A stretch of 64,000 bases of DNA from Mustela lutreola (lineage: Eukaryota; Chordata; Mammalia; Carnivora; Mustelidae): contig NC_081303.1 of assembly GCF_030435805.1 (NCBI RefSeq), positions 72,453,910-72,517,909 on the forward strand, in the 5' to 3' direction. Positions 12,841 to 25,275 of this stretch are shown piece by piece (position 1 is the stretch's first letter; the number at the start of each line of letters is the position of its first letter). Below the pieces are notes generated by a model, which did not search any database, was not told the origin of the DNA, and worked only from the letters and a program-made list of their open reading frames with translations. The position numbers and the translations under genes are program-made.

Positions 12841-13185
12841 ACCTCTCAATGTAGTGTGTGAAAACCATGTACTCTGCAACTGAGGGTCCAGGCATGTGAG
12901 GACAAGCAAGCCAAAAGGCCAGGTTTGCATGATAAACAGTGAGGGCTGAGGGATGTGAATGACAGCTGCATCCTGCAAGAGGAGATGAAGGGATAGTTGG
13001 GTCTGAGAAACACCAAGAACTGTTTGCCTGTTTTGTTAGAATGATTGTGGAGATGCAAAGTTGGATGTGCTCTTGGCTGATTTTAGGCACCACCTTTTGT
13101 CTAAAATATAATCTGGATAGAGGGGGAGTAATGAATTTAGAGCTCAGATCTTAACACCTATTCAGTGATGAACAATTTCTTGTGA

Positions 13186-13201
13186 TTCTACTCATTTTCA
13201 G
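13186..13201 (+). other. Probable 3' splice site of the OR10K2-like coding exon
   Basis: TTCTACTCATTTTCAG is a pyrimidine-rich tract ending in AG, 59 bases before the chosen ATG. Olfactory receptor genes usually have non-coding 5' exons spliced to a single coding exon shortly before the start codon, so the site is in the expected place. The upstream exon is not identifiable here. Confidence 0.5.
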
Positions 13202-13260
13202 AGGTTTATCTTGATACTATCTACCCCTCTCTTGGATTGTCTCCAAATGATGTACCTTCC

Positions 13261-14205
13261 ATGGAGTGGGGCAATGAGACCCTGGTGAGGGAGTTCGTCT
13301 TCCTTGGCTTCTCTTCTCTGGCTGGGCTGCAGCGGCTGCTCTTCATAGCCTTCCTGCCCATCTACCTGTTCACCCTGGGCACCAATGCCATCATCATTTC
13401 CACCATCGTGCTGGACAGAGCCCTTCACACCCCCATGTACTTCTTCCTTGCCGTCCTCTCCTGCTCTGAGACCTGCTACACATTCGTCATTGTACCCAAG
13501 ATGCTGGTGGACCTGCTGGCCCAGAAGAAGACCATCTCCTTCCTGGGCTGTGCCATCCAGATGTTCACCTTCCTCTTCCTTGGCTGTTCTCACTCCTTCC
13601 TGCTGGCAGCCATGGGCTATGACCGCTACGTGGCCATCTGTAACCCTCTGCGCTACACGGAGCTCATGGGACCCCGGGTGTGTGTGGGACTAGTGGGCGC
13701 TGCCTGTGCCTGTGGCTTTACTATTGCACAGATTATCACCTCCATGGTATTTCATCTGCCTTTTCACTCTTCTAATCAGCTCCATCATTTCTTCTGTGAC
13801 ATTGCCCCTGTCATCAAAGTGGCATCTCACCATACCCACTCGAGTCAGATTGTCATCATCATGCTCTGTGCATTGGTCCTAGTTGCCCCCCTGCTACTGA
13901 TTTTGGTATCTTACATACACATCATCTCTGCCATAGTCCAGTTTCCTTCCACATTAGGCAGGTACAAAGCTTTCTCCACCTGTGCATCCCACCTCATTGT
14001 TGTCACGATCCATTATGGTTGTGCCTCTTTCATCTACTTAAGGCTCAAGTCCACCTCCTCCTCCAGCCAAGATGCTCTCATATCTGTCTCCTACACCATC
14101 CTCACTCCATTGTTCAACCCGCTGATTTACAGCCTCAGAAATAAAGAATTCAGGTCAGCACTTCGTAGATCTGTGGAAAGAACCATTTCCCTGCCACAAC
14201 GTTAA
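13261..14205 (+). CDS. OR10K2: Olfactory receptor OR10K2-like
   Basis: A complete 314-residue class II odorant receptor. Start chosen at ATG 13261 (MEWGNETLVREF), which aligns with the human OR10K2 start MERVNET; the reading frame stays open upstream but only through a TTG. Visible landmarks: N-glycosylation site NET at residue 5, LHTPMYFFL after TM2, MGYDRYVAICNPL at the end of TM3, ECL2 cysteines (HHFFCDIAP), LILVSY in TM5, KAFSTCASHLIVV into TM6 and PLFNPLIYSLRNKEF in TM7. The phrases FLFLGCSHSFLLA, AQIITS and QFPSTLGRYKAFSTC favour OR10K2 over the near paralogue OR10K1. It lies 16.7 kb before OR10T2 on the same strand, as in human. No stop, frameshift or lost motif is seen, so it looks functional. 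The K2/K1 choice rests on remembered sequences and synteny. Confidence 0.93.
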   Translation: MEWGNETLVREFVFLGFSSLAGLQRLLFIAFLPIYLFTLGTNAIIISTIVLDRALHTPMYFFLAVLSCSETCYTFVIVPKMLVDLLAQKKTISFLGCAIQMFTFLFLGCSHSFLLAAMGYDRYVAICNPLRYTELMGPRVCVGLVGAACACGFTIAQIITSMVFHLPFHSSNQLHHFFCDIAPVIKVASHHTHSSQIVIIMLCALVLVAPLLLILVSYIHIISAIVQFPSTLGRYKAFSTCASHLIVVTIHYGCASFIYLRLKSTSSSSQDALISVSYTILTPLFNPLIYSLRNKEFRSALRRSVERTISLPQR

Positions 14206-14395
14206 TCAAGATCCTCCTCTCTCCAAGCAGTAAATTGCAAGGTGTGCAAGAAAAAACTCCCAGAGCAGAAGTGATCAAGCAAGAGAACAGTTTTCAAGAA
14301 CAGAGATCATTTCCATATATAAAATTCAGAAAAATACATCTTGCTGCAATCACGTCCATTATTGCTCATTGAGGGTTTTTTTTTTATTGTTTTTT

Positions 14396-14426
<31 letters not shown>

Positions 14427-15495
14427 CAGTTGAGGAAAAAATAATGGATGGCTATTATAGGAAAACTTGTCTGTGTTCAGAATTCTAGAGTCTGGCAAAT
14501 ACTATTATTCAATCTCCGCCAGATGGGAAACAAATCCTGAAAAATACTTCACAGCCGTGACTACCTGTTTCAGGAAACCAAGAAGCTCCTGTCTTCATAT
14601 TTCTCCCTTTATCTAAGTTTCCTGAGTCTCAGTCTTTCCATATTGGCAGACCACAGGGCTTACATTACATAACATTTGTACATGAGTGTGATGGTATCTG
14701 GTGCTTAAGATATATCCAAGTAAAGTTCAAGCAAGAAAATTGTACAAGAAGTTATTCATTGATGCGTTTCTAATGTATTATGGGAGCTGATTTTTTTTTC
14801 TAATTTTCTATGCACTGATACAAATCTAATTTTTTTTTTTTTAAAGAATCCCTTGAAGACACTCGCAGAAGCATGGGTTAAAAAGAACATCTAAAATCTC
14901 AGAGCATGGCCAAGAAAGGCCAGCTAACTTAATCCTTTTCATTAACTATGCATAAATTCTTATGTAAAGAGCAGTTTCTGTTCTGTGGGCACCAGAATGC
15001 AGCAGAATCTCATGTGCATTTGAGACCAGAATTTGTGTTAGACATTTTTGTTTCCTTTCCTTCTGCAGGAGTGAAAGCCAGCAGGGTGCCTGCTCCAGCA
15101 GAAAGCTGCCTCGTCTGTATGCTTCCCTTCAAGATCCACTGGGCAATAAAGGTCTTCTGACTGAATCATTGTTTCTCCATTTCTCCCTTTTCTTCCACCC
15201 GATGCCCATCAATGTCATATCCCGCCCAGGCTTGAAGTAGGAGGGAGGGGAGGGGTTGTCTCACTCCCAGCCCCTGTGTGTTGTGGGAGGCTGAGTCTGT
15301 CTGCAAGACTGCAAGTCAGCTGCCCTTCTTCCATTCCTTTGAAGCTTGAGACTTGCCAAGAGAGGGGCCTGAAGAGAGCAGAGACTAAAGCAACATTAGT
15401 TTCTTTGGCCATCACGTTGTGAGTCTGTTTCAGGTGCTAATTCTTCAAACCTGCAGTATGTGCTGCTCTTTCAAAACTGTTACTTGATGTGCACT
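14206..15495. other. Intergenic DNA after OR10K2, with poly-T/(GTTTT)n tract
   Basis: Holds the presumed OR10K2 3' UTR and a low-complexity tract at 14379-14426 (T runs then (GTTTT)n). Nothing else recognised. Confidence 0.4.
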
Positions 15496-15499
15496 TTGG

Positions 15500-15655
15500 G
15501 CAGCCTGGGAGGTACACAGTAGGATCCATACTTTATGGGTGAGAAACCAATTGTCAGAGGATTAAAATGTCTAACCCACTAGTGAGTGGAATTGATACTG
15601 AGCCCACATCATCTGCTTCCTTTATGAAGGTCCCTGCAGTGCTTTCACATGACCT
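15500..15655 (-). repeat. MIR-like remnant
   Basis: TGGGTGAGAAACCAATTGTCAGAGG, CTAACCCACTAGTGAGTGGAATTGATACTGAGCCC, CTGCTTCC: reverse MIR order, strongly diverged. Confidence 0.5.
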
Positions 15656-16085
15656 CTCATGAAGATACGATCGTTTTAATTAACAGAGAGTAGAATGCAT
15701 AGGTATTCATCTCTGGCAGCAGAAGACTATGCCAGGTGACATCTGTGGAAAAGATAGACTCCCATGGATGAGACAAATGGCCTTCACCTCAGAGAGTGTC
15801 ACTAATTCCCATCCTCATATGATAGGTACTGTGGGGTGGAGGCGTGGGAAAACCTCCCCCGTTCCCTCTGGTCTTGTTCATGACTCGTTTATGCTGCTAC
15901 TTGGAGTCAGATATCAGAACACTGGTTAAGCGTGTAGGGTCACTGTGTGTTAAAAGATCATGTGTGTTAGATGACTCTCCTGACACTTCATCCTCACTCT
16001 TTTTTTTTTTTTTTTTTTTTTGACCAAAGAATTCATTTGACCTTGGGTCTGATCTCATGGGTTAGAACTGAACATCCTCTCCTTC

Positions 16086-16125
<40 letters not shown>

Positions 16126-18000
16126 TCACATACACAAGCTCTCCTGGTTAATTATAGCTCCACCCTCTCTCCCCTTGTGTCTTCTGGGAAAGTGGTAAGA
16201 TCTTCAGACATGAGGTTGGCTTTAGTGAGAAAGCAAAACCTGTTAGACCTTCAGACTAAGGGATTATTTCTGCTGAGTTTACAGGCATAAATTCAGCCAA
16301 TAACAATGACTGTTTGTTTCCGTTTAGTTTCATGGTCCATGAACACATCATGGGAAAGGCTAAACCAAGGCAGAAGTAGGGATCAGGAAATTTCTGTGAC
16401 CTCGGCCGCAACACAATGTGATGTCACTCTAAGTGGATTTGGGGCCTCTCGGGCTGGCCTGTGCATTGAGACTGATTCTCTAGGACACCCTCTAACACTG
16501 AGCAGGCCAACCGCTATTCAAGGAAATGTAGTTTTAGGCATATCCGCCTAAGATATCTACCGATTAGTGGAGAGTGAAGGAGCGCGGGACAGCAGTTAAA
16601 GCCCCCCCTACCCACCCAGAGGCATTCACGCAGAGCAGGCAACCAAGAGCCTCCCACCTCACCGAGCTCTTTCTGTTCCATAGAAGTTGGTGAAAGATTA
16701 CTTTAAAATGAAAATTTTTGGTTTCCTATTCATTAATTTATAACAATATTAACATTCACAAGGATTGAGAGTTGATCAGATTGACTGATTATTTACACTC
16801 AGAAAAAATTCAACACATCATTTTTTCCTGCTTTTCTCATCTTTCTTGATGATTTTAATGAGATACCAGTAGTTTCACACATTTTCAGAAAAGCAGATGT
16901 TGTGCAATAAGAGAAGGAGCTCTGCCTGGGTCAGCTCCGCTTTGCACATCTCGCCAAGACCTCTCTCCTTTGAGAAGACAGTTGCTCAGAAAAGCGCCAC
17001 GCGCACGTTTGTACCCATACCGCTCTCCTCTCCTGGCAATTAAAATGTGACTGTGGCACCACTTCACCGTCCCAATGAGATTCTGAGCCCAGTGACCAGA
17101 AATACAGACAACGTGTGTCTAACAGGATGAGAGAGATCAGCTCGCGGCAAAACGGGGTTCCAGAAAAGCCCGTCTTGACTCTCTGAGTCAGCCTTCATGT
17201 GCTAATTCAAACTCAGTCCATGCTCCATGAGATGACTTCCTATATCCTTTCCCCAAAAAAAGTCTGCACTTCCCAAGATAATTTTCCCCACAATTCCACT
17301 TTACCTTGAACGTTCCTTTATGGAAAACCTTTTGGAACATGATTTTGCTTTTTGCTTTGGTTTTCTCCCCTGCTATGTCTCAGTCAAGAAAGCTGCTCAT
17401 TTCCCCTGAGGAATCTTTACGGGCAAAGTGAAGGAACTTGTGTCAAGTGTAATGCAGTCATCTTTCCCTGGGGATATGAAAACATACCCACAGAGCAGAT
17501 GTTGTGTCTGTGCTTGGCAAGAGACCAAGAGACGTCACTGGCAGCGATCACGGGAGCAAAGACTCACAGTAAATTTGTTGGAGATGTGAGCTCAGTGGAG
17601 AGATGTAGGGGAGCGGAGAGATGTGCTTTCTGTCCTGTCTGTATCCACAGGGCTCTGAAAGTTTAAGAGTAAATCCTTAAACAGCCTGCAAACGAGGATC
17701 TCAGGAGGAAAGGGGCAAGTCGGAGATATAAGTGTTCCTCCTAGAACTCAACACAGCTGTTTGAGGACGTTCATGGAACGTGTTTGCAAATATAGGAAAT
17801 ATAATTATTTACCTTAAAAAACATCTCGAAATATATTTAACAATGTCTCAAAATATACTTAACAATAGTCAGGACCTATTGAAATAAAATTTTTACTTTA
17901 TTAAAATATAACGAAAACCCTTTTCTGAGGGATACAGAATGGAGCCTGAAAAAATATAGACCCACTTCGTACAAGGATCAGATGCCCCAGTTCTGTCGAG
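15656..18000. other. Intergenic DNA, nothing recognised apart from simple repeats
   Basis: Contains a poly-T run at 16000-16021 and an (AC)16 microsatellite at 16091-16123. The rest, including 16300-17700 with somewhat higher GC, has only short frames without family resemblance. Confidence 0.4.
16091..16123. repeat. (AC)n microsatellite
   Basis: Uninterrupted AC dinucleotides, about 16 units; likely polymorphic in length. Confidence 0.95.
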
Positions 18001-18320
18001 CTACCAATTAGAACTATTTCATCTTTAACTTTAAATCAATTCCAATCAAATATCTATTTTTCTATAGTGTGATAAATGCCCTTGCTTTTCTAATGAAGCA
18101 TTAATTGCAGATTAATACCTAAGGATATTCTGAAAAGCAGTGGTAAGAGTTGTTATGCCAAAAAGGAAATCGCTCAATGAATGACAATAAATAAATTAGT
18201 TTGATATTAAAGAAAACTAGACCCATGCATCAAAGCACAGAATGGAAAATCCTAAAGTAATATTATTACGCAGCAAAGTAATTGAAGAAGGGTTATTTTA
18301 AAAGAAGTGCACATCATTTA

Positions 18321-18523
18321 TTTTTACTTTAATTTTTAAAGATTTTATTTATTTGTTTGTTTGTTTGTTTGACAGAGAACACGAGCAGGGGGGAGTGGGA
18401 GAGGGAGACGCAGGCTTCCCGCAGAGCAGGGAGCCCATTGTGGGGCTGGATCACAGGACGCTGTGATCCTGACCTGAGCCTAAGGCAGCCGCTTAACCAC
18501 TGAACCACCCAGGTGCCCCAAGC
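18321..18523 (-). mobile_element. SINEC, full-length copy with target duplication
   Basis: Reverse SINEC: tail AAAGATTTTATTTATTTG(TTTG)n, inner GACAGAGAACACGAGCAGGGGG, head ending ACTGAACCACCCAGGTGCCCC. Flanked by a perfect 12-base duplication GCACATCATTTA at 18309-18320 and 18524-18535, giving exact ends and a fairly recent insertion. Confidence 0.92.
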
Positions 18524-18867
18524 GCACATCATTTAATGTTAAAAGGATTCTAGTTGGATTTTATCTCACAATTTATTCCAAAAATTGATCAGCTGTTACA
18601 ATGTTTTTAAATATAGTAAATTTAAAAGATAATTTAAGTAAATACATTTGCTCTTGAGGAGCAAACAGTACTGTGAAAACAGAAGTACTAAACAAAGGAA
18701 ATGGCTTTAGTATATAAATGACTTCTACAGTATCAATTAGCTATTAATTAAAATAAAGGATAAAATGAGCAAAAATATTTAAGCATATAAATATAATTGC
18801 TTCTTTATAGAAACATAAACATAGAAAAATTAAGACTATAAAAATGAATCTAAACAATTAAAAAATA

Positions 18868-19086
18868 GGGGTGCCTGGGTGGCTCAGTGGGTTAAGCCGC
18901 TGCCTTCGGCTCAGGTCATGATCTCAGGGTCCTGGGATCGAGCCCCGCATCGGGCTCTCTGCTCGGCGGGGAGCCTGCTTCCCCCTCTCTCTCTGCCTGC
19001 CTCTCTGTCTACTTGTGATCTCTGTCTGTCAAATAAATAAATAAAATCTTTTAAAAAATAAAATAAAATAAAATAAAAATAAAAAA
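18868..19086 (+). mobile_element. SINEC, young full-length copy
   Basis: Forward copy from GGGGTGCCTGGGTGGCTCAG through the B-box region, the CT-rich block and AAATAAATAAATAAAATCTT plus an A-rich tail. Very close to the young arctoid SINEC consensus. Confidence 0.93.
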
Positions 19087-19244
19087 TATTTGACTTTCGT
19101 TAATATTTTTATCATTACTTATATCTTGTTCTTTTGCCTTTTTTCACCTATAGATTGACGGTTCTTATATTTTTTTCACTATTTGTCACTATTTCACTAG
19201 TTTATACTTTTTCTTTCCCTTTATTTTTAACTCACATGAGGGGG

Positions 19245-19447
19245 GGCACAGTGTACAGAGAAAGAGCATGAATCCTGTGGCCTTCCTGTGTGGGTCGCTC
19301 TCCTCCACTCAGCAGCGGCCTGACTTGGGCCCGTTACTTGATCTCTCTGCCCATCACTTTCCCCATGTGTTAAATGGTGATACAGTATTATTTATATGAA
19401 AACCTGATGTGAGGATTACATTGAATTAATAAATGTAAGGTTATAGC
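19245..19447 (+). repeat. MIR SINE remnant
   Basis: Forward MIR: GAGCATGAATCCTGTGG, CGGCCTGACTTGGGCCCGTTACTTGATCTCTCTG, TTAAATGGTGATA, GTGAGGATTACATTGAATTAATAAATG. One of the clearer MIRs in the window. Confidence 0.8.
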
Positions 19448-19649
19448 AGTGCCCCAAAGCAGTGAATTCTGTATAAATGCTGTTGCAATTACTCTCTCTC
19501 TATTAACTATTTGTCGTAAGATTCATACCATGAACCCAATTCTCGGCCAAGACGAGACACACGGCTTGGATCAGGAGCTGCGTCCTCACGTGCACGCGTC
19601 TGCCGTGTCCTACTTAATATATCCCTTCTCTAGGTGCTCGTAATAAGGG

Positions 19650-20690
19650 TTTGTAACTTTCCCTGCAGAAGTCTGGCATATAATTTTTAGATTTATTTTT
19701 ATTTTGAAGATTTTATAAATGGTGTCTCCCCCCGCCCCAAATTCCTTGTTGGAATGTTTGGAAATGCGATAGATCTGTAAAACAATTTTTTCAATCTAAT
19801 TAAATTGTTAAATATCCTAATTCAAATAAATTCTTTGTAAGTTCTTCTGGACTCCTACACACATAGTAACATCATTTGCCAGTAATGACAGTTTGATTCT
19901 TCTTTCCCAATCTTTATTCCTTTTTTCTTTTTTTATTCTTTTATTATATTCTCTGGAGCGTCATGTGAAATATTGAACAGAAGGGGTATAAATGGACTGT
20001 TGGTTTTTATCTCAAAGGGAAATTTTCTGACATTTTACTATTAGATTTGATACCTGCTCTGGCTTCATTGTATATGAACCAGATTAAGAGATATCTTTCC
20101 GATTCTAGTTTGATACAAGTTCTTGTTTTGAATGTTTATCTTATCATCCTTCTTTAAGCCATTAAGGTGGGAAATTATATTACAATTTTTCTTATGTCAA
20201 AAAAAAATCCCTTGCATTTTGGGGGTTAAACTCAATGTAGGTCCTCTTAAAATAGTGCTAATATTCACTATGTGTTAACGTGAATGTGCGTGCATGGGTG
20301 TTTGTGTCCATAATTCGTGAATCATTGAAACTGCGGAGGCCATGTGAGCCTGGCTATTTCTTTATTGAATAGCTTATAAATGATTCAATTGTTTAATGTT
20401 TAAACAAACGCTCATATCTTCCACAAGAGCTCATGTTAAGGTTTATTTTACAGAGACTTCATCGATTTTCAACTAGCTTTCATAAACAGAGGTATAACAT
20501 TCTTCCCAGTGTGTTCTTATTAACATGTTATTTCCCATAGCATCTCTGGTCATAGCCCCGTTATCATTTATAACAACTTTTATTGAATTTCTCTGTCTCT
20601 GATCAGTCTTATTGGAGATTTATGGCATCAGTTTTTCTCAGAGGAACAATTTCTGACTTTACTAATCACTTCTATTTATTTTTTTCATCA
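19650..20690 (-). mobile_element. Old L1 ORF2 fragment(s)
   Basis: Reverse L1 ORF2-like text such as TTGAACAGAAGGGGTATAAATGGAC…TTTTATCTCAAAGGGAAATTTTCTGACATTTTACTATTAGATTTGATACC and AAGCCATTAAGGTGGGAAATTATATTAC. Highly diverged; limits approximate and the piece may be composite. Confidence 0.5.
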
Positions 20691-20704
20691 TATAGGCTAT
20701 GCTC

Positions 20705-21065
20705 TTGTAACAAACACTTCTAAATTCTAAATGATTTACAACTTCAAAGGTTTATTTCTTGAGCAAGTTGTGTTTGAGCATCAGATGATACTTGCATTAG
20801 GTGTTGCTTCCTCTTTTCTGGGATCCTGGCTGAAGAAACAGCCTTTATCTGGCTCCCACTATTCTCATTGGAGCAGGGAAAGCAGCAGGTAGATCCATGC
20901 CAGGTTTTAAAACTTCTGCTACAGCGTGGCCCACACCAATGTTTACATCTCCTAGCCAAAGCAAATCTCATGGTCGAGTTTGATGTCAACGAGACAGGTA
21001 AATACGTGCTCCCCATGGAGAAGCATGGCAGATCTAATGGCTACGTATATAATGCTATGACATGA
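20705..21065. repeat. Ancient interspersed repeat, family not named
   Basis: CTTGTAACAAACACTTCTAAATTCTAAATGATTTACAACTTCAAAGGTTTATTTCTTG… and …CATGCCAGGTTTTAAAACTTCTGCTACAGCGTGGCCCACACC… follow the wording of a repeat common in mammalian genomes. I cannot place it in a family with confidence. Confidence 0.4.
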
Positions 21066-23534
21066 GAAACAAAAACTATGGTCAAGATAATGGCCTGAAA
21101 TTTTCTTTTATTATATTATCCTTGCCAAGAACAAAAATTAATATCATGCTGATGTTCAAAATATAGACATTCACTCCAGATCTCTTACCCTACCCTTTTC
21201 CCCAGAAGGCTGACCTGTATGAATCACAATAATTGAATGCAATACGAAGGATATAAAGACTAGGATGCTCCTAACTCCTGGTAACTCTCCTATGCCTTGA
21301 ATTTCCTCAGTTTTACTGGGCTATTCATTTTCCATTGGGGCCTTGGCTAATACATCGATTTGATAAAGAAATGACCTGAAGGGGGAAAAAAAAAATCATG
21401 GGGTTCTAGGACTGGGTTACTTATCTATTTAAGAGTATACAGACAACCATACTAGTGTGAAAAGGGATGAGTTCATCCTTGACATCTGACACCGTTAGCC
21501 CTTCCTCAGGTCAGCACCAGTGTGGCATTGTTTGAATTATGGAGGGAGGCCACGGCATCGGACAATCATGGGCCTTCACTTAGATGGCAAGGTAATGACA
21601 GTGACTACAAAGAATTTTTAAGCTTCTGGCACTTTTTCAATTATCGAGAGTGAATCCAGACCAAAACAAAGTTACAGGTAATGAATAGACAATTAAAAAT
21701 GTGTGGAAAACCAGAATGCCCCCTTAACAGATGTGAAGGAGTTCCACATTATCCAGAGTCTTAGGACAGCTTATCCCTAAGGGCAAAAACCATAGCGTAT
21801 GTTTAGGTTTTAAAGATCAACCTGACCAGAGCTCTTATGCTAAATGAGACATGAGGCACGAGACATAGGATGGATACATTTCAGCTGATCCAAGTGAGGC
21901 TGAGATCTTGATCTTCTCATACCCTCAAACCACCCTTGTCTATTGAGGAAGATAGCACCCCCACCCTGTACATGCACATCTAAGGAAATCAACCGTTCTC
22001 CACATAAAAGACTCCACGGTTGCACCTGGGCTTATTGACCCATTACCTAACTTTGTTTCTAGGCCTACAAGAGGAACCAGATCACAATGCAATCTGGATA
22101 GAGAGGTACAAGGCCTGCTCTGGGGTAGCTTGAACACAAAAAACAAAAACAAATACCTACAAGTTCTGCCAATTTGTGTCAGTGGGAGTTAGGAGGCCAT
22201 GTTTCTATGCAAAAGAGAATTATGAAGATCTTAGACCAGAGGAGAAGAAACATCAATTTCAATCCCGTTTAATTCATTGATAGAGGAACACTCAACAGGG
22301 ATTCAGAATTTAATCTGTTGACTCATGCATCCAGAAACAACATCAATCCTCTCATGGAATAACTAATTGAAGTCTGAACTAACCATTGACAAATGTTTAA
22401 CAAATTGGATATGCCACGGTTTTTTGTAATACATCATAAAGGAATCCCAAAGCTCTGGGAAATAAATGTGTTGGGATAGAAATACTATAGAAAACCTCCT
22501 CATCTAACCATTAATCACTATCACCCAGGGAACCTGCTGGTGTTTATAAAACGCAGTGGTGATAGCAATATAAACATCTTTAAAGAGTTCTTTGGTAATT
22601 GTTATTATAGACTAGAGATGATGGTGGAAATACTACACAGCAAATGAGTTCACCGATTTCAAAGAGAGTAACAGTATTCTGGAGAGCGGAACCCTAGGAG
22701 CCACACAGAACTGTCAGAGATAAGATATGGACAATAAACAACATTAATTGAAGTTTAGGATGATGATTAGTATTATGACCTGCAAAGATCTGTGGAAACA
22801 GCTGGCCGAGGGGTTTGGAGCCATAAAATGGATGAGCAGCCAATTGATAAACTGCTTGATCGTATTCTATGTCTGGTGGATGGATGGCTTGGAAGTTATG
22901 GTATGGCAAGTCATGGCCATTTAACTAAATTTCAGTACTACGCCAATTCCCAAACCTGAGCCCCCTTGATTATGAAAGAAGATGGGTAATTTTGGTGAAA
23001 GATCCTGCAACACAGCCACAACTGTATCCCTAAAACTTTGACCCAGTATTTTCCCAAGGGACCTCCACCATTTACCGAAGTTCCTGTGCACTGGATAAAG
23101 GAAAATATCTTGTGGGGATTCTTAGATATTGTTTGTATACTTGTGTTCATCCCAAGAGACCCAGAATGCCACACGATCTGGTCAGAAGAGGGACCGATGG
23201 AGGTCACACACTAGATGAAGTCTTGTTTCAGGTCTGCCAGGATCTGAGGCTTTTTGAAACTAGTCTCAGGCTCTGAGAAGGCTGGTTGGTCTATCTCTTG
23301 TTTTCTTCATTCCTATTGTGTTCCCTTTGTGGATCTCAACCCCAAATCTTGGGGAATTCTTCAGCTTGCCACTCCTCGGTGGTCCATGAACTGTATTTTT
23401 GTCCTCAGATCTCACAGGTCTCAACCTCTTGACTTTTCAGGATTTTCTTCCAGAGTTGTATAATCTTTGTAGATTGACTTTTTTCACTCAACAATATGTA
23501 TTTAAGGTGACTTGATGTCTTTTTACAGCAGCAT
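21066..23534. other. 2.5 kb of unassigned non-coding DNA
   Basis: No open frame above 90 codons, no SINEC, MIR or L1 landmarks recognised. Parts read like a degraded transposon interior but no family landmark is firm, so I leave it unnamed. Confidence 0.35.
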
Positions 23535-23551
23535 AGCTTCTTTCTTTTTCT

Positions 23552-24145
23552 TTTTTTTTTTTTTTTTTTAGACTTTAATTTTTTTTATTTTTTATAAACA
23601 TATATTTTTATCCCCAGGGGTACAGGTCTGTGAATCACCAGGTTTACACACTTCACAGCACTCACCAAATCACATACCCTCCCCAATGTCCATAATCCCA
23701 CCCCCTTCTCCCCAACCCCCTCCCCCCGGCAACCCTCAGTTTGTTTTGTGAGATTAAGAGTCACTTATGGTTTGTCTCCCTCCCAATCCCATCTTGTTTC
23801 ATTTATTCTTCTTCTACCCACTTAAGCCTCCATGTTGCATCACCACTTCCTCATATCAGGGAGATCATATGATAGTTGTCTTTCTCCGCTTGACTTATTT
23901 CGCTAAGCATGATACGCTCTAGTTCCATCCATGTTGTTGCAAATGGCAAGATTTCATTTCTTTTGATGGCTGCATAGTATTCCATTGTGTATATATACCA
24001 CATCTTCTTGATCCATTCATCTGTTGATGGACATCTAGGTTCTTTCCATAGTTTGGCTATTGTGGACATTGCTGCTATAAACATTCGGGTGCACGTGCCC
24101 CTTTGGATCACTACATTTGTATCAGAATCTATAAAGAACTTAGCA
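23552..24145 (-). mobile_element. 5'-truncated young L1, 3' end
   Basis: Reverse L1 3' end: poly-T, ATTTTTTATAAACATATATTTTTATCCCCAGGGG, 3' UTR, then the ORF2 C-terminal code (reverse of AMEYYAAIKRNEILPFATTWMELE). A 17-base duplication AGCTTCTTTCTTTTTCT at 23535-23551 and 24146-24162 fixes both ends. The frame from 24111 to 23851 is a remnant of the ORF2 C-terminus, not a host gene. Same subfamily as the copy at 30154-30393. Confidence 0.92.
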
Positions 24146-24299
24146 AGCTTCTTTCTTTTTCTATTTGTCTATTCCTTCACCAATACCACATCGTCTTGTT
24201 TATTGGTACTTTATTGTAAGTCTTGAAGTCAGGAATTATCAGACTTCCTGTGTTATTCCTCTCTTTTAATGTCCTTTAAGATGTAAACTTTATTTTTTT

Positions 24300-24880
24300 C
24301 CAGTTAGACCAATGGATCAGGAAATAATTGCCTTTGAAAAGATAGTTTATTACACACAGTTCCTGTGGGGAAGGGGGTACACCATGTCACTCAGGGCCAT
24401 ACCAAGAAACACTGACTTGAGTCAGAGGGAGAAAGGGTTAGGGGAACTGCAAAAGATCCCCTTTTGTTGTTGTTGTTGTTGTTGTTTGTTTGTTTTCTTG
24501 GGAAGGAATGGGCAAGCCGGGGTAAGCAGGCTATGCAGGTTTAGGACTGGCCAGTTAATAATTTCAGTGAGCTCCTGGGTGTAGAGCCACCTCTTGTTTC
24601 TAGTGCTTGGCCCTGGGATACCCAGCACAGGGAAATCATGTAAAGAGCCTAAAAAGCAAATATTTTAGGACTATGAGCCCTAGATTGTTTGCACTTGAAA
24701 AGCATCTTCTAAGGAAAGCCATTTGTTGTCTCCAGGAACTGGAATCCTTTAACCCCAGGGGGTCAGTCCCTCCCTGGTCAAGGTCCCAAAAGGTAAAACA
24801 ACAGATACATAAATCAGAAAATGTGGTTAACATGCAATATTGTGTTGACTACCCTGGGTCTTTAGCCTTTCCATATAAAC
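24300..24880. other. Foreign segment inside the old L1
   Basis: Between two L1 pieces lies ~580 bases of different character, GC-richer, beginning GTTAGACCAATGGATCAGG and carrying (TTG)n at 24464-24494. It reads like an inserted repeat but I cannot name the family, and I found no duplication of the flanks. Confidence 0.35.
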
Positions 24881-25164
24881 TTGATGATTAGTTCCTTAAT
24901 ATTTCTAAAATAACTTGTGGTTTTGATTGGGAATACCTTGAATTTATAGATCAAATTGGGAAGAACTAACATCTTGACAATATTGGGTCTTCCCATCCAT
25001 GAACATAGACTATTTTTCCATTTATTAAAATCTCCTATTTCTTTCATCAGTATTTTATAATTTCATAAAATTGACTTCTGTGTATTAACTCCATATGCTG
25101 GGATCTTGCTTTAATCACCTATTAGTTCCAGGAAGTTTTTAAAATCTATTCTTTGGGATTTTCT

Positions 25165-25275
25165 TTTTTTTTTCCTTTTTTTTTTATTGTGTTATTTTAG
25201 TCACCATAAAATACATCATTAGTTTTGTTCCAAGATTCATTGTTTATGTACAATACCTAGTGCTCCATGCAATAC
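25165..25275 (-). mobile_element. 5'-truncated L1 3' end nested in older L1
   Basis: Reverse of the short carnivore L1 3' terminus: poly-T, GTCACCATAAAATACATCATTAG, CAATACCTAGTGCTCCATGC. A 12-base duplication TTGGGATTTTCT at 25153-25164 and 25276-25287 marks the insertion. Same subfamily as 3279-3394. Confidence 0.88.

Noticed and set aside
13237-13260. Upstream extension of the OR10K2 frame (TTG at 13237)
   Set aside because: TTG is not a normal start; ATG 13261 aligns with the human start.
20705-23534. Endogenous retrovirus interior
   Set aside because: Some wording suggested it, but no landmark of gag, pol or env was firm, so it is left unassigned.
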